Program-made: the position numbers and the translations under genes
The notes under the pieces: model-generated
Database searches by the model: none
What the model saw: the letters and a program-made list of their open reading frames with translations, nothing else
What the model was told of the DNA's origin: nothing
Assembly (NCBI GenBank): GCA_913778495.1
Contig: CAJYVD010000015.1
Coordinates: forward strand, 147,338 to 211,337
DNA length: 64,000 nucleotides
Reading direction: 5' to 3'
Origin: an uncultured Pantoea sp.
GTDB lineage: Bacteria > Pseudomonadota > Gammaproteobacteria > Enterobacterales > Enterobacteriaceae
In this document: one piece after another, positions 18,462 through 29,341 of the stretch
Layout of the letters: each line of letters starts with the position of its first letter
How positions within the stretch are numbered: the first letter of the stretch is position 1

Positions 18462-19157
18462 ATGAAACGAGCCGTTGTGGTATTCAGCGGGGGACAAGAT
18501 TCCACCACCTGCTTAATCCAGGCACTGCAACAGTATGACGAAGTGCACTGCGTAACTTTTGACTACGGTCAGCGCCATCGGGAAGAGATTGACGTCGCTG
18601 CCGGGCTGGCGCATCAGCTTGGTGCACGCGCGCACAAAGTGCTGGATGTTACGCTGCTCAATGAACTGGCGGTCAGCAGCCTGACGCGCGATAACATCCC
18701 AGTCCCTGCCTACGATCCGCAGGCCAGCGGCTTGCCCAGTACCTTCGTGCCCGGACGTAATATCCTCTTTCTGACGCTCGCCTCAATCTATGCCTATCAA
18801 GTGGAGGCTGAAGCCGTCATCACAGGGGTTTGCGAAACCGATTTTTCAGGTTATCCCGACTGCCGTGATGAATTTGTGAAGGCGCTCAATCATGCCGTGA
18901 GCCTCGGCATGGCACGTGACGTTCGCTTTGAAACGCCTTTGATGTGGCTGAACAAGGCTGAGACGTGGGCCTTGGCTGATTACTGGCAACAACTGCCTTT
19001 GGTGCGCAAAGAAACGCTGACCTGTTATAACGGCATTAAAGGCGACGGCTGCGGCGAGTGCGCCGCCTGTCACTTACGTGCGCGCGGCCTGGCCGAGTAT
19101 CACGCAAAAGCTGCCGAGGTGATGGCCGCCATGAAGTGCAAAAGCGGCCTTCGTTAA
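18462..19157 (+). CDS. queC: QueC, 7-cyano-7-deazaguanine synthase
   Basis: Converts 7-carboxy-7-deazaguanine to preQ0 with ATP and ammonia, in queuosine biosynthesis. The 231-residue enzyme starts [17 protein letters not shown], where SGGQDS is the PP-loop. The zinc-binding cysteines are in [19 protein letters not shown] near the C-terminus. The start at 18462 matches E. coli and follows GAGGA; a start 15 bases upstream would add five residues. Two further queuosine genes, tgt and queA, lie at 59.6-61.8 kb. Confidence 0.96.
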   Translation: MKRAVVVFSGGQDSTTCLIQALQQYDEVHCVTFDYGQRHREEIDVAAGLAHQLGARAHKVLDVTLLNELAVSSLTRDNIPVPAYDPQASGLPSTFVPGRNILFLTLASIYAYQVEAEAVITGVCETDFSGYPDCRDEFVKALNHAVSLGMARDVRFETPLMWLNKAETWALADYWQQLPLVRKETLTCYNGIKGDGCGECAACHLRARGLAEYHAKAAEVMAAMKCKSGLR

Positions 19158-19241
19158 CGTCACACTCCAACGCAGTGATGGCATGAATCCGTGTAAGGCA
19201 CATGCTCTGCCGGCAAAGGTGAAACGAACCGCGGTAAGAAA

Positions 19242-19265
19242 AACCGGCGTCTTTGCGCCGGTTTT
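19242..19265. terminator. bidirectional terminator between queC and fadM
   Basis: Hairpin AACCGGCG, 6-base loop, CGCCGGTT with T runs on both sides, between convergent genes. Confidence 0.85.
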
Positions 19266-19272
19266 ATGTGCG

Positions 19273-19677
19273 TTAAACTTCAGGTTGCAGCTGAGCCAAG
19301 CGTTCGCGTAACTCCCCTTCCAGTGCGACTGCTTTTTGCGTGCGCAAATCAATACACACAAAGGTCAGCGCCGCATCCGCCACCATTTCGCGGCTCTCTG
19401 CTAGCACAACGCGCTGGTTGATAACACCGCTTCTCCCGTTAAGCTGGCTTATTTCACTCTCAATCTGTAAAACGTCACCCAACACAGCCGGGCGGCGGTA
19501 GTTGATATTGATGTTCACCACGACAAAGGCCAGCTGCCTGGCCATCAGCCAGTGAAACGCATTCACATCCTCTAACCACTGCCAGCGCGCCTCTTCGAGG
19601 AACTCCAGGTAGCGCGCATTGTTCACGTGTTGATAAACATCAAGATGATAGCCGCGCACTTTGATGGTGGTCTGCAT
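19273..19677 (-). CDS. fadM: FadM/YbaW, long-chain acyl-CoA thioesterase III
   Basis: Small hot-dog thioesterase (134 residues) active on long-chain acyl-CoA intermediates such as those of oleate breakdown in E. coli. The active-site segment GYHLDVYQHVNNARYLEFLEEAR near the N-terminus contains the conserved Asp. It is convergent with queC, as in E. coli. Confidence 0.94.
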   Translation of the reverse strand: MQTTIKVRGYHLDVYQHVNNARYLEFLEEARWQWLEDVNAFHWLMARQLAFVVVNININYRRPAVLGDVLQIESEISQLNGRSGVINQRVVLAESREMVADAALTFVCIDLRTQKAVALEGELRERLAQLQPEV

Positions 19678-19778
19678 GATAACTCCCGTTCAGGCTGAAA
19701 AAGTTAACTGGTATGACCTGTCGAGCATAGCACAGCCTGAACGGCGTTTTAGTCAATCCTTCGAAGTCATGCGTCGCT

Positions 19779-20102
19779 TCACAGTTTCAGTCGCGCACTG
19801 TTACGCTCAACCAGCGCATTGCCAATGCCCGGCACCTCTTTGAGCTGATCGATGGCAGTAAAAGGGCCATATTGCTCGCGATAGCTTACGATTGCCTGCG
19901 CTTTTTTAAGGCCGATACCGTTCATGCCTGCGGCCAACTGTTCGGCCGTTGCGTCGTTAATACTCACCTGCCCTTCTGCCGGCGTTGAGACTTGCGCGGC
20001 CTGCGTTTCCGTCGGGCTCTCTGCGGCAGAAAGTCCATGCGTGTAAAAAGCACCGCCAAGCGCCAGGGTCACGCATAATGCGCGAAATGTTGATGTAAAC
20101 AT
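19779..20102 (-). CDS. ybaV: YbaV, secreted helix-hairpin-helix protein
   Basis: Small ComEA-like protein of 107 residues. A signal peptide (MFTSTFRALCVTLALGG, cut after LSAAE or nearby) is followed by a linker and a helix-hairpin-helix DNA-binding motif pair at the C-terminus (SINDATAEQLAAGMNGIGLKKAQAIV and later GIGNALVERN). The start at 20102 follows AAGGAG; the longer open frame that runs upstream into the ppiD terminator has no support. ComEA-like proteins bind incoming DNA in the periplasm; a DNA-uptake role here is inference. It lies behind ppiD but after a terminator. Confidence 0.88.
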   Translation of the reverse strand: MFTSTFRALCVTLALGGAFYTHGLSAAESPTETQAAQVSTPAEGQVSINDATAEQLAAGMNGIGLKKAQAIVSYREQYGPFTAIDQLKEVPGIGNALVERNSARLKL

Positions 20103-20185
20103 GCTGTGTTCTCCTTGTGTTAAACAGCCAACGCAGGGTGCCATAAGGTTATTTATTGGCTCAAAAGGACAATCACAGAAATGGA

Positions 20186-20207
20186 AAAGGCCGCATAAGC
20201 GGCCTTT
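20186..20207 (-). terminator. terminator of ppiD
   Basis: Hairpin AAAGGCCGC, 4-base loop, GCGGCCTTT, 35 bases after the ppiD stop. On the minus strand it is followed by a T-rich stretch. Confidence 0.75.
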
Positions 20208-20241
20208 CGTTGTTGCAGTAACGTCACTATTTTTGTGAGCC

Positions 20242-22110
20242 TTACTGGTTTTGTTCAGCGGCACCGTACTTAATTTTGGCCGCTTTACGCAGGTTCTCAA
20301 GCAGCGCTTCGAACGCGATTTGCGCGTTGTTCTGCGTGACGCCTTTCACCATTTCATCAACCTGTGCCTGTGGCAAGGTGCCCGCGCTAACCTTGTCTAA
20401 GGCCACCAGCACCACATTGCCCTGCATATCTTCGCTAACGCCCCAAGACGGTTTGTTCGCGGCAGGCTGAGGTAAGTTGAAGGCAAACTGCGCAACAGGA
20501 TCCTGTGCATTGCGGTCCACTGACTGGCTGGCGCTCAGGGTAAGCCCCGCCGCACTCAGCGCGTCATCTTTGCCAGCTTTAAGATCGGCAAGCAGTTTGT
20601 CTGCTTGAGCCTTCGCCTGTTGCGTCGCTTTGTCGTGCTTAAGCGTATCTGCAATCTGCGCTTTCACCTGATCAAGAGGTTTCACCGCTTCTGGCTTGTG
20701 TTCACTGATGCGCAGCACGAAAGCACGATCGCCATCAACGCTAATCACGTCCGAATTATTGCCTGGCGCGCCATTTTGGCCGACCAGTCCACCGTTGAAG
20801 ATGGCTTGCTTAACCGGATCGAAATCGAGCTCGGCAGGCACCGCATCGCGAGAAATCCAACCGGTTTCTACCACTTTCAGCCCCGAAGCCTGAGCGGCAC
20901 CGGCCAGCGACTCGTTATCGTTGCTGGCAGCTTCGCTCACCTTTTGCTGCAGTTTATAGAACGCATCAACGGCTTTTTCTTGCTTCACTTTTTCAGCAAT
21001 AGCATCGCGCACGTCGGCCAGCGGCTTGACCTGCTCGGGTTGGATGTCATCAAGACGCGCCACCAGGAAGCCCACGGACGAGTTGATGACGCCCGACAAT
21101 TGGCCTTTTTGCGTCAGATTGGCACTCTTCAGCTCGTCCGGCGTGGTTTCTGGTTCCAGCCATCCCATGTCGCCCCCTTTGCGTGCGGTGATGGGATCGA
21201 CTGATTTCGTTTTCGCCAGCGTCGCAAAATCCTCACCTTTCTTCAGCGCGTCCAGCACGGCTTTGGCGTCAGCTTCCGTTTTGGTCTGAATGACGCTGTA
21301 GCGATTACGCTGCGGTTGGGTGTAATCCGCTTTATGTTGATCGTACCAACTTTGAATATCCGTATCGCTAGCCGTTTCCTGCAGGCTCGCCGCATCCATT
21401 TTGATATAGCTAACCCGATACTGCTCAGGTGCCATAAAGCTGTTTTGATGCTGCTGATAATATTGATCAATCTCTTGATCGGTAACGGTCTGTTTTGCCG
21501 CCAGCGCATTCACATCGATCACGGCCTGACGAATATCACGCTTCTGTGAGACCAAATCGACAAGCTTGGTGGTCTCGTCTTTTAGCATAAAGTCGGTATT
21601 TGCCACGGCATTGATCAGCTGCTGCGTCGCCAGCTGCTTACGCAGCGCCTCCGCGTATTGATCGGCACTGAAGCCCATATTGCCAATCAGCGCGTTGTAT
21701 TTGCCATTATCAAACTTGCCGTTGGTTTGAAACGCTTTCTGGTTGAAGATGGCTTGCTTAACTTGATCGTCGCTGATGCCGATGTGCAGGTCTTTGATGT
21801 ACTGATCCAGCAGCGTCTGATCGATCAGCTGGGAAAGCGCTTGCTGACGCATCTGCTGCATATAGCCTTCATTGCTTGCCAGCTGCGAAAACTGCTCACC
21901 CAGCATCTGCTGCTGACGGTTGCGTTCACTGTTATAAGCCTGCTCAAGTTCGGCACGACTGATTTCATGACCGTTTACTTTGGCGGCGTAATCGCTGCCT
22001 CCGCCAATCAAGTAGTTGCCTACTCCGGTCAATACGAAAGACAGGATGATCAATCCCAGAATAATCTTGAGCACGACATGGTTCGACGCCGCGCGTAAAT
22101 TGTCCATCAT
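20242..22110 (-). CDS. ppiD: PpiD, periplasmic chaperone anchored to the inner membrane
   Basis: SurA-like periplasmic chaperone associated with the Sec translocon exit. The 622-residue protein (E. coli 623) begins MMDNLRAASNHVVLKI and has one N-terminal membrane anchor (about residues 12-34), SurA-N-like helical regions and a central parvulin domain (about 265-355). The PPIase activity of this domain is weak or absent in E. coli. The start at 22110 matches homologues; the open frame extends 39 codons upstream without a ribosome binding site. Confidence 0.95.
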   Translation of the reverse strand: MMDNLRAASNHVVLKIILGLIILSFVLTGVGNYLIGGGSDYAAKVNGHEISRAELEQAYNSERNRQQQMLGEQFSQLASNEGYMQQMRQQALSQLIDQTLLDQYIKDLHIGISDDQVKQAIFNQKAFQTNGKFDNGKYNALIGNMGFSADQYAEALRKQLATQQLINAVANTDFMLKDETTKLVDLVSQKRDIRQAVIDVNALAAKQTVTDQEIDQYYQQHQNSFMAPEQYRVSYIKMDAASLQETASDTDIQSWYDQHKADYTQPQRNRYSVIQTKTEADAKAVLDALKKGEDFATLAKTKSVDPITARKGGDMGWLEPETTPDELKSANLTQKGQLSGVINSSVGFLVARLDDIQPEQVKPLADVRDAIAEKVKQEKAVDAFYKLQQKVSEAASNDNESLAGAAQASGLKVVETGWISRDAVPAELDFDPVKQAIFNGGLVGQNGAPGNNSDVISVDGDRAFVLRISEHKPEAVKPLDQVKAQIADTLKHDKATQQAKAQADKLLADLKAGKDDALSAAGLTLSASQSVDRNAQDPVAQFAFNLPQPAANKPSWGVSEDMQGNVVLVALDKVSAGTLPQAQVDEMVKGVTQNNAQIAFEALLENLRKAAKIKYGAAEQNQ

Positions 22111-22244
22111 GGTATGACAACACTCCGCTGTAGTGTGGATGTAAAGCTCAGACACGATGTCATCATCGTGCAACTGCTGTTCAGGCTGGCAGCTGGCAAC
22201 CATGCGGAGACACTGACGTGAAGTCAACGTCGCGCATCAAGAAT

Positions 22245-22271
22245 AAAAAAGGCACATCAATATGATGTGCC
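22245..22271 (-). terminator. terminator of hupB
   Basis: Perfect 9-bp hairpin GGCACATCA, 3-base loop, TGATGTGCC, followed on the minus strand by TTTTTT. Confidence 0.88.
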
Positions 22272-22346
22272 CGTATGTTACATGAGAACGGCTTTTTCGT
22301 CCTCAATCCAGAGAAGAAAATGCTTCGCTGGAACGACGCGCAGTCA

Positions 22347-22619
22347 TTAATTAACAGCGTCTTTCAGTGCTTTACCTGCACGGAAGCCTGGTACTTTACC
22401 TGCCGGAATGGTGATTTCTTTGCCGGTTTGTGGGTTACGGCCAGTGCGGGCAGCACGCTCACGAACTGAGAAAGTACCGAATCCCACCAGTGCCACTTCT
22501 TCACCGCTTTTCAGGGCATCAGAAACAGAACTGATAACAGCATCTAATACGCGTCCAGCAGCTGCTTTAGAAATATCCGCGTCTGCAGCAATTTTGTCGA
22601 TCAACTGTGACTTATTCAC
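22347..22619 (-). CDS. hupB: HU-beta, DNA-binding protein
   Basis: One of the two HU subunits that bend and compact DNA. The 90-residue protein carries the DNA-binding arm [17 protein letters not shown] and ends [11 protein letters not shown]. The start is taken as GTG at 22619 ([10 protein letters not shown]), the same unusual start used in E. coli. An ATG three codons upstream would add MKR and disrupt the spacing to the GAGGGG site. It lies between lon and ppiD, each separated by a terminator. Confidence 0.95.
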   Translation of the reverse strand: MNKSQLIDKIAADADISKAAAGRVLDAVISSVSDALKSGEEVALVGFGTFSVRERAARTGRNPQTGKEITIPAGKVPGFRAGKALKDAVN

Positions 22620-22765
22620 TCTCTTCATCCCCTCTTTTATTATTCATTTCGCACGCAAGCTTCCCGCCCGGTGCGAATGCGCAGCAAGTTATATCAAGCC
22701 TGTGGAGCCGAAACAACGGTATTCATCTCAATCGTTGCGTCGGCAGCCCTCTAAATTAGCGGCAC

Positions 22766-22802
22766 AAAAAAAAGCTGGCAAGCTCCATTTAGCCTGCCAG
22801 CT
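22766..22802 (-). terminator. terminator of lon
   Basis: Stem AGCTGGCA / TGCCAGCT with a 14-base loop region, followed on the minus strand by nine T, 31 bases after the lon stop codon. Confidence 0.9.
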
Positions 22803-22832
22803 CTGCTTTTTAGTGGTTTACACCACGTATTT

Positions 22833-25187
22833 CTATTTTGCCGTGGCGACCTGCATACCGTAAGGGGCGTTTTCCAGCGCCAGGCTCAGCACTTCTTCAA
22901 TGCGCTTAACCGGGTGGATGCTCAGATCGGCAATAACGTTCTGTGGAATTTCTTCCAAATCGCGCTTGTTTTCATCAGGGATCAGCACCGTCTTGATGCC
23001 GCCACGATGCGCCGCCAGCAGTTTCTCTTTCAGCCCACCAATCGGCAGTACCTGGCCCCGCAGCGTGATTTCTCCGGTCATTGCGACATCCGAGCGAACC
23101 GGATTACCGGTCAGGCATGACACCAGCGCCGTGCACATCGCAATACCCGCGCTAGGGCCATCTTTCGGGGTTGCCCCTTCTGGCACGTGCACATGGATAT
23201 CCCGTTTTTCATAGAAGTCACTGTTGATACCGAGCTTCTCCGCGCGAGCGCGCACGACGGTCAAGGCTGCCTGAATGGATTCCTGCATCACTTCACCCAG
23301 CGAGCCGGTATACGTCAGCTTGCCTTTGCCGGGCACACACGCGGTTTCGATGGTCAACAAGTCGCCGCCCACTTCTGTCCACGCCAGGCCAGTCACTTGG
23401 CCGACACGGTTTTCGCTGTCCGCACGACCGTAATCAAAGCGCTGCACGCCAAGGAAGTCCTTGAGGTTTTCGCCATTGATTTTGATGCTCTTTTTCGCTT
23501 TATCCATCAGCAGCGCTTTCACTGCTTTACGGCACAGCTTCGAGAGTTCACGCTCAAGGCTACGCACCCCGGCTTCGCGGGTGTAGTAGCGGATGATGCC
23601 GACGATAGCGCTATCGTCAACATTAATCTCTTTTTCTTTCAGCGCATTACGCTCGATCTGTTTCGGCAGCAAATGCTGTTTCGCAATATTGAGTTTTTCA
23701 TCTTCGGTATAACCGGAAAGACGAATGACCTCCATACGGTCAAGCAGCGGCGCCGGGATGTTCATCGAGTTAGAGGTCGCGACAAACATCACATCGGAGA
23801 GATCGTAATCCACTTCCAAATAGTGATCGTTAAACGCGATGTTTTGCTCTGGATCGAGGACCTCAAGCAGCGCCGATGCGGGATCGCCACGCATATCCGA
23901 CGACATTTTGTCAATTTCATCCAGCAGGAACAGCGGGTTTTTCACGCCCACTTTCGCCATCTTCTGGATCAATTTGCCCGGCATTGAGCCGATATAGGTG
24001 CGACGGTGACCGCGGATTTCTGCTTCGTCACGCACGCCACCCAGCGCCATACGCACGTACTTGCGTCCGGTAGCCTTCGCGATGGACTGGCCGAGTGAAG
24101 TTTTACCCACTCCCGGCGGTCCTACCAGGCACAGAATTGGGCCTTTGATTTTGCTAACACGGCTTTGCACTGCAAGGTACTCAAGGATGCGGTCTTTGAC
24201 GCGTTCCAGACCATAGTGGTCCATGTCCAGCGTCTCTTGTGCTTTCCGCAGATCTTTCTTCACTTTGCTGCGTGCGTTCCACGGAACCTGCACCATCCAA
24301 TCGATGTAGCCACGTACCACAGTTGCTTCCGCAGACATGGGTGACATCATTTTTAATTTTTGCAGTTCGGCTTCTGCTTTTTCGCGCGCTTCGGCAGGCA
24401 TTTTGGCCGCGTCAATTTTACGCTTGAGCGCTTCGTACTCATCTGGCGCATCATCCATCTCGCCCAGCTCTTTCTGGATGGCCTTCATCTGCTCATTCAG
24501 ATAGTACTCACGCTGGCTTTTTTCCATCTGCTTTTTCACGCGGTTACGGATGCGCTTCTCAACCTGCAGCAGATCGATTTCTGACTCCATCATAGCCATG
24601 AGATACTCCAGACGCTCATTAACGTCTGACATCTCCAGCACGGACTGCTTATCCGCTAATTTCAGCGGCATATGCGCGGCAACGGTATCGGCCAGACGCG
24701 CTGCATCCTCAATGCTATTCAGCGAGGTGAGAACCTCTGGAGGAATTTTTTTGTTGAGCTTGATGTAGCCTTCAAACTGATTGAGGGCGGTGCGCACCAG
24801 CACTTCCTGTTCACGCTCTTCAATTTCAGGTGAAGCCAGGTACTCGGCTTGGGCAACAAAATGATCGCCGTTATCCGCTAACGTGGTGATATGCGCGCGC
24901 TGCAAGCCTTCAACCAGCACTTTAACTGTGCCGTCTGGCAATTTTAACATCTGCAGTACTGAAGCGACGGTCCCTACTGAAAAGAGATCGTTGATACCAG
25001 GTTCATCCGTTGAAGCCTCTTTCTGGGCAACCAGCATGATCTTCTTGTCATGATCCATCGCCGCTTCCAGGCAGCGGATCGATTTTTCGCGACCAACAAA
25101 CAACGGAATTACCATGTGCGGATAAACCACCACGTCGCGCAGCGGCAACACGGGGATTTCAATGCGTTCAGAACGCTCAGGATTCAT
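22833..25187 (-). CDS. lon: Lon ATP-dependent protease
   Basis: Homohexameric AAA+ protease that degrades misfolded proteins and regulators such as SulA, RcsA and some antitoxins. It has 784 residues, as in E. coli: an N-terminal substrate-binding domain, an AAA+ module with Walker [10 protein letters not shown] and Walker [10 protein letters not shown], and a C-terminal Ser-Lys protease domain with the catalytic Ser in [10 protein letters not shown] and Lys in [10 protein letters not shown]. It has its own promoter with a heat-shock type element upstream. Confidence 0.98.
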   Translation of the reverse strand: MNPERSERIEIPVLPLRDVVVYPHMVIPLFVGREKSIRCLEAAMDHDKKIMLVAQKEASTDEPGINDLFSVGTVASVLQMLKLPDGTVKVLVEGLQRAHITTLADNGDHFVAQAEYLASPEIEEREQEVLVRTALNQFEGYIKLNKKIPPEVLTSLNSIEDAARLADTVAAHMPLKLADKQSVLEMSDVNERLEYLMAMMESEIDLLQVEKRIRNRVKKQMEKSQREYYLNEQMKAIQKELGEMDDAPDEYEALKRKIDAAKMPAEAREKAEAELQKLKMMSPMSAEATVVRGYIDWMVQVPWNARSKVKKDLRKAQETLDMDHYGLERVKDRILEYLAVQSRVSKIKGPILCLVGPPGVGKTSLGQSIAKATGRKYVRMALGGVRDEAEIRGHRRTYIGSMPGKLIQKMAKVGVKNPLFLLDEIDKMSSDMRGDPASALLEVLDPEQNIAFNDHYLEVDYDLSDVMFVATSNSMNIPAPLLDRMEVIRLSGYTEDEKLNIAKQHLLPKQIERNALKEKEINVDDSAIVGIIRYYTREAGVRSLERELSKLCRKAVKALLMDKAKKSIKINGENLKDFLGVQRFDYGRADSENRVGQVTGLAWTEVGGDLLTIETACVPGKGKLTYTGSLGEVMQESIQAALTVVRARAEKLGINSDFYEKRDIHVHVPEGATPKDGPSAGIAMCTALVSCLTGNPVRSDVAMTGEITLRGQVLPIGGLKEKLLAAHRGGIKTVLIPDENKRDLEEIPQNVIADLSIHPVKRIEEVLSLALENAPYGMQVATAK

Positions 25188-25272
25188 AGAGCTCTCTCTT
25201 AGTTTAATGTCCGCCAGGTGATGGGAACCGCGGCATACAGGATGTATACGGTTAAGCCCACAGGATTATGAG

Positions 25273-25300
25273 TATATGGGGATGCTCGTACGACATTCAA
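25273..25300 (-). promoter_or_regulatory. heat-shock (sigma-32) promoter of lon
   Basis: On the minus strand TTGAATG and CCCCATATA are 12 bases apart. The -10 region is of the sigma-32 type (CCCCATNT) and both elements match the known E. coli lon promoter. It lies about 86 bases upstream of the lon start. Confidence 0.82.
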
Positions 25301-25321
25301 TGTCACGGATGAGAGAAAAAC

Positions 25322-25348
25322 AAAAGGGGAAACATTTTCCCCTTTTTT
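25322..25348 (-). terminator. terminator of clpX
   Basis: Hairpin of AAAGGGGAAA and TTTCCCCTTT type with a short loop and T runs on both sides, 30 bases past the clpX stop codon. Confidence 0.85.
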
Positions 25349-25376
25349 AAGATAACAACGTGGTGCAATTGATTAC

Positions 25377-26648
25377 TTATTCACCAGAAGCTTGCGCTTC
25401 GTGCTTACCGTAAATCAACATTGGCTCTGATTCACCGTCAATAACGGAATCATCAATAACCACTTTTTCCACGTCTTCCATTGAAGGCAGGTCGTACATG
25501 GTTTCCAACAGCGCCGCTTCAACAATCGACCGCAGTCCGCGCGCGCCTGTCTTGCGCGACATGGCTTTTTTCGCGATTGCCGTTAAGGCTTCGTCACGGA
25601 ATTCCAGCTCAACCCCTTCAAGGTTGAACAGCGCCTGATACTGCTTGGTCAGCGCATTTTTCGGCTCGCGCAAAATCTGAATCAGCGCTTCTTCGCTCAG
25701 TTCATTGAGCGTGGCAACCACAGGCAGACGACCAATGAACTCAGGAATCAGGCCAAATTTAATCAGATCTTCCGGCTCAACCTGCGACAGCAATTGCCCT
25801 TCACTGGCTTTCTCTGATTTACCCTTGACGGTCGCACCAAATCCAATACCAGAGCCGGTTTCAACGCGCTGGGAGATCACTTTGTCCAGACCGGCAAACG
25901 CACCGCCGCAGATAAAGAGAATCTTGGAGGTATCAACCTGCAAGAACTCCTGCTGAGGATGCTTACGCCCACCCTGCGGCGGAACAGCCGCCACGGTGCC
26001 TTCAATCAATTTCAGCAAGGCTTGTTGGACGCCCTCGCCCGAAACGTCACGAGTGATTGAAGGGTTGTCCGATTTGCGGGAAATCTTGTCGATCTCATCG
26101 ATATACACGATACCGCGCTGCGCTTTCTGCACGTCATAATCGCATTTTTGCAGCAGCTTCTGAATGATGTTCTCGACGTCTTCACCAACGTAGCCCGCTT
26201 CGGTCAGCGTGGTGGCATCTGCCATGGTGAACGGCACATCCAACAGGCGCGCCAGCGTCTCAGCCAGTAGCGTTTTACCGCTGCCGGTTGGCCCAATCAG
26301 CAAGATATTACTTTTACCCAACTCGATACCGTTGCTGGTATCGCCGTTGCGCAGGCGTTTGTAATGGTTGTACACCGCTACGGACAGGACTTTTTTGGCT
26401 TTTTCCTGACCAATAACATAATCGTCAAGATGATGACGAATTTCATGCGGCGTCGGCAGAGCGCTGCGCTCACGATGCGGCGCAACCTCTTTAATCTCTT
26501 CGCGAATGATGTCATTGCACAAATCGACACATTCATCGCAAATATAAACTGACGGCCCGGCAATCAGCTTACGAACTTCATGCTGGCTTTTGCCGCAGAA
26601 AGAGCAGTACAGCAACTTACCTGAACCGTCTTTGCGCTTATCTGTCAT
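25377..26648 (-). CDS. clpX: ClpX, unfoldase of the ClpXP protease
   Basis: AAA+ hexamer that recognises ssrA-tagged and other substrates and feeds them into ClpP. It has 423 residues: an N-terminal C4 zinc-binding dimerisation domain (CSFC...CDEC, about 15-40), Walker A GPTGSGKT, pore loop GYVGED and Walker [11 protein letters not shown]. The IGF-type ClpP contact is present as IGFGATVK. It lies 125 bases behind clpP, as in other enterobacteria. Confidence 0.98.
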   Translation of the reverse strand: MTDKRKDGSGKLLYCSFCGKSQHEVRKLIAGPSVYICDECVDLCNDIIREEIKEVAPHRERSALPTPHEIRHHLDDYVIGQEKAKKVLSVAVYNHYKRLRNGDTSNGIELGKSNILLIGPTGSGKTLLAETLARLLDVPFTMADATTLTEAGYVGEDVENIIQKLLQKCDYDVQKAQRGIVYIDEIDKISRKSDNPSITRDVSGEGVQQALLKLIEGTVAAVPPQGGRKHPQQEFLQVDTSKILFICGGAFAGLDKVISQRVETGSGIGFGATVKGKSEKASEGQLLSQVEPEDLIKFGLIPEFIGRLPVVATLNELSEEALIQILREPKNALTKQYQALFNLEGVELEFRDEALTAIAKKAMSRKTGARGLRSIVEAALLETMYDLPSMEDVEKVVIDDSVIDGESEPMLIYGKHEAQASGE

Positions 26649-26773
26649 CAGCTAACCTCTTTTCGTTCTCAGACCTGAAGTGTACGGCCTTGCCGTACAA
26701 CAACGGCCGATATTCATTCAACACATCTCTGGATGCCCCGTTAACTATAGCGCAAGGGGCAGCCAGATGTGTC

Positions 26774-27397
26774 TTATTGGCGGTGCGTCAAAATAGAGTC
26801 GACCAAGCCGTACTCTACCGCTTCACCGGCGGAGAGGAAACGATCGCGCTCAGTGTCGCGCTCGATTTGCTCCAGCGATTTACCCGTGTGCTCGGCCATC
26901 AGCTCATTCATACGCTGTTTGACCTTGAGAATTTCACGCGCATGGATTTCGATATCCGTCGCCTGGCCTTGGTAGCCGCCAAGAGGCTGGTGAATCATGA
27001 CGCGAGAGTTCGGCAGGCAGAAACGCTTGCCCTTGGTGCCTGCTGTAAGCAGGAACGCACCCATGGAACACGCTTGCCCCATGCAAATGGTACTGACATC
27101 CGGCTTAATAAACTTCATGGTGTCATAGATCGACATGCCCGCCGTAATGACGCCACCCGGTGAATTGATGTAGAGATAAATGTCTTTTTCGGGATTCTCA
27201 GCTTCCAGAAACAGCATCTGCGCCACAATCAGGTTGGCCATGTGATCTTCAACCTGACCGGTAAGGAAAATCACACGCTCTTTAAGCAAGCGGGAGTAAA
27301 TGTCGTAAGAACGCTCGCCACGCGAGGTTTGTTCGACCACCATCGGCACCAGCGCCATGTGCGGTGCAGTAAATTCACGATCGCCACTGTATGACAT
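26774..27397 (-). CDS. clpP: ClpP, protease subunit
   Basis: Tetradecameric serine protease of ClpXP/ClpAP. It has 207 residues with a short propeptide expected to be cut in APHM-ALVP (after residue 14). The catalytic Ser is in [10 protein letters not shown] and the His in MIHQPLGG. It is followed by clpX; the upstream region contains a heat-shock promoter. Confidence 0.98.
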   Translation of the reverse strand: MSYSGDREFTAPHMALVPMVVEQTSRGERSYDIYSRLLKERVIFLTGQVEDHMANLIVAQMLFLEAENPEKDIYLYINSPGGVITAGMSIYDTMKFIKPDVSTICMGQACSMGAFLLTAGTKGKRFCLPNSRVMIHQPLGGYQGQATDIEIHAREILKVKQRMNELMAEHTGKSLEQIERDTERDRFLSAGEAVEYGLVDSILTHRQ

Positions 27398-27540
27398 TAC
27401 CGTCTCCTGATAAATTTCATTGGCAACATTCTGTACCGATTTTACGTGAGACGCAGCAGGAAAACTATGCGCGCGCTTCTCACTCCGACAATACGGGACG
27501 GTTAATCAGTCAGCTTCACTGTTTTCATGCGTACTCCCTT

Positions 27541-27570
27541 CATCTGGGGATGCTGCGCAGTTGTTTCAAG
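27541..27570 (-). promoter_or_regulatory. heat-shock (sigma-32) promoter of clpP
   Basis: The minus strand shows CTTGAAA, 14 bases, then CCCCAGAT, very close to the sigma-32 consensus (CTTGAAA-N13-17-CCCCATNT), about 145 bases upstream of clpP. The rest of the 336-base interval between clpP and tig holds only the tig terminator and A+T-rich sequence. Confidence 0.85.
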
Positions 27571-27675
27571 CATAACAACCTTTTGTCCGTTCGCTAACAC
27601 GGAAAAAGAGCATACTCAACAATTTGCCGATTAATTAGGCAAAATAGCGACTTAAATTGCTTAATTTGCCCAGAT

Positions 27676-27710
27676 AAAGAAAAAGCCCGCGACTTTTCAA
27701 TCGCGGGCTT
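27676..27710 (-). terminator. terminator of tig
   Basis: Hairpin AAGCCCGCGA, short loop, TCGCGGGCTT, followed on the minus strand by TTTTTCTTT, 24 bases past the tig stop. Confidence 0.9.
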
Positions 27711-27733
27711 GGCACATAAGGTTAACGAATGAA

Positions 27734-29038
27734 TCAGGCCGCTGAGGTCTGGTTCATCAGCTCCTGGAAGTTGGTTGCTTTATCGGTCACTTTGGCTTTT
27801 GCCAGAACCGCTTCAACAGCTTGTTCTTCCAGCGCCACGTTACGCATGTTGTTCATCAGCTCTTCGTTCTTGCTGTAGAACTCGATCACTTCTTTAGGAT
27901 CTTCGTAAGCAGAAGCCATCTCTTCGATCAGCGCGTTAACGCGCGTTTCGTCAGCTTTCAGCTCGTTGATGCGGATGACTTCACCCAGCAGCAGACCCAC
28001 GACAACGCGACGTTTCGCCTGCTCTTCAAACAGCTCGCGAGGCAGCTCTAACGCTTGCTTCTCGTTGCCGCCGAAACGCTGAGCGGCCTGACGGCGCAGT
28101 ACATCGATTTCGCTGTCGATCAATGCCGCAGGGACCTCGATCTCATTGGCGTTCACCAGACCGTCAATCGCCTGAGACTTCACGCGGTTACGGATAGCGC
28201 CTTTGAGCTCGCGCTCCATGTTCTTACGCACTTCTGCACGCAGACCGTCAACAGAACCGTCTTCAACGCCGAAACGTTTGATGAACTCTTCGGTCAGCTC
28301 AGGCAGTTCGCGCGTTTCAACTTTCTTCAGCACGATTTCGAACTTAGCGTCTTTACCTTTCAGGTTTTCCGCGTGGTAATCGTCTGGGAATTTCACGTCA
28401 ATGGTGAAGGTTTCGCCCGCTTTTTTACCCACGATACCGTCTTCAAAACCAGGGATCATGCGACCCTGGCCCATCGCCAGTACGAAATCAGATGCTTTAC
28501 CGCCTTCAAACTCTTCGCCGTCAACAGAGCCGCTGAAGTCGATAGTGGCGCGATCTTCTGCAGTCGCAGCCGCATCCGTTTCTTTCCAGGTCGCCTGCTG
28601 CTTCTGCAGGGTTTCCAGCATGGCATCGACATCAGCATCGGTTACTTCAACTACCGGCTTTTCAACTTCGATACCATCCAGGCCTTTCAGCTCAACTTCT
28701 GGATAGACTTCAAACTCGACCGCGTAGGTGAAATCTTCGCCTTCTTTATATTCACCCGGTACGTAGTTAGGCGCACCCGCTGGATTGATTTTTTCTTTGA
28801 TGATGGCATCAACGAAGTTGCGCGTCATCAGTTCACCCAGTACGTCCTGACGAACAGAAGCACCGTAGCGCTGGTTGATGATATGAGCGGGCACTTTGCC
28901 TTTGCGGAAACCGTCGATACGGACTTTCTTAGCCACTTCCACCAGTTCTTTCTTCACTGCGCTTTCAATCTTGTCCGCAGGGACAGTAATTGAAATGCGA
29001 CGGCCCAGACCCTGAGTGGTTTCTACTGAAACTGTCAT
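27734..29038 (-). CDS. tig: Trigger factor
   Basis: Ribosome-bound chaperone that meets nascent chains at the exit tunnel. It has 434 residues (E. coli 432): an N-terminal ribosome-binding domain with the signature GFRKGKVP (about 44-51), a middle FKBP-type prolyl isomerase domain (about 150-245, with [14 protein letters not shown]) and a C-terminal helical chaperone domain. It stands alone between bolA and clpP with its own promoter and terminator. Confidence 0.98.
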   Translation of the reverse strand: MTVSVETTQGLGRRISITVPADKIESAVKKELVEVAKKVRIDGFRKGKVPAHIINQRYGASVRQDVLGELMTRNFVDAIIKEKINPAGAPNYVPGEYKEGEDFTYAVEFEVYPEVELKGLDGIEVEKPVVEVTDADVDAMLETLQKQQATWKETDAAATAEDRATIDFSGSVDGEEFEGGKASDFVLAMGQGRMIPGFEDGIVGKKAGETFTIDVKFPDDYHAENLKGKDAKFEIVLKKVETRELPELTEEFIKRFGVEDGSVDGLRAEVRKNMERELKGAIRNRVKSQAIDGLVNANEIEVPAALIDSEIDVLRRQAAQRFGGNEKQALELPRELFEEQAKRRVVVGLLLGEVIRINELKADETRVNALIEEMASAYEDPKEVIEFYSKNEELMNNMRNVALEEQAVEAVLAKAKVTDKATNFQELMNQTSAA

Positions 29039-29190
29039 CTTGTTACCTCAAAAAATCACGTGCTCGGTCAACTTCAGACACCACACATAAACAATGCGCC
29101 GTATCCAACATTCGGGACGGCCTCTGTAGGCAGAACCTAATCCCTGTTACCAGAAGCGCCCCGAAGACACTCCGGAAAAATAGACGCAGC

Positions 29191-29219
29191 ATTATAGCGG
29201 CATCGCTGTGACGAGTCGA
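29191..29219 (-). promoter_or_regulatory. likely sigma-70 promoter of tig
   Basis: On the minus strand TCGACT and a perfect TATAAT are 17 bases apart, with transcription expected about 145 bases before the tig start. The 303-base gap between bolA and tig (29039-29341) otherwise contains the bolA terminator and no other signal that I can support. Confidence 0.6.
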
Positions 29220-29295
29220 GGCTGCAAACTCACCACTTTTTACCGGTTTTGTTGCTTTTCTGCGCCACGGATCGCGTTTCTTAAGAATTAGTACA

Positions 29296-29320
29296 ACAAA
29301 AAACGGCCCGTAGGCCGTTT
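29296..29320 (-). terminator. terminator of bolA
   Basis: Hairpin AAACGGCC, 4-base loop, GGCCGTTT, followed on the minus strand by TTTTGTT, 22 bases past the bolA stop. Confidence 0.88.
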
Positions 29321-29341
29321 AGAGAAAGAGGATGCTGGATG

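Noticed and set aside
28055-28993. 312-codon open frame opposite tig
   Set aside because: It lies entirely antisense to a confirmed gene, has no ribosome binding site and no recognisable family; it is a by-product of tig codon use.
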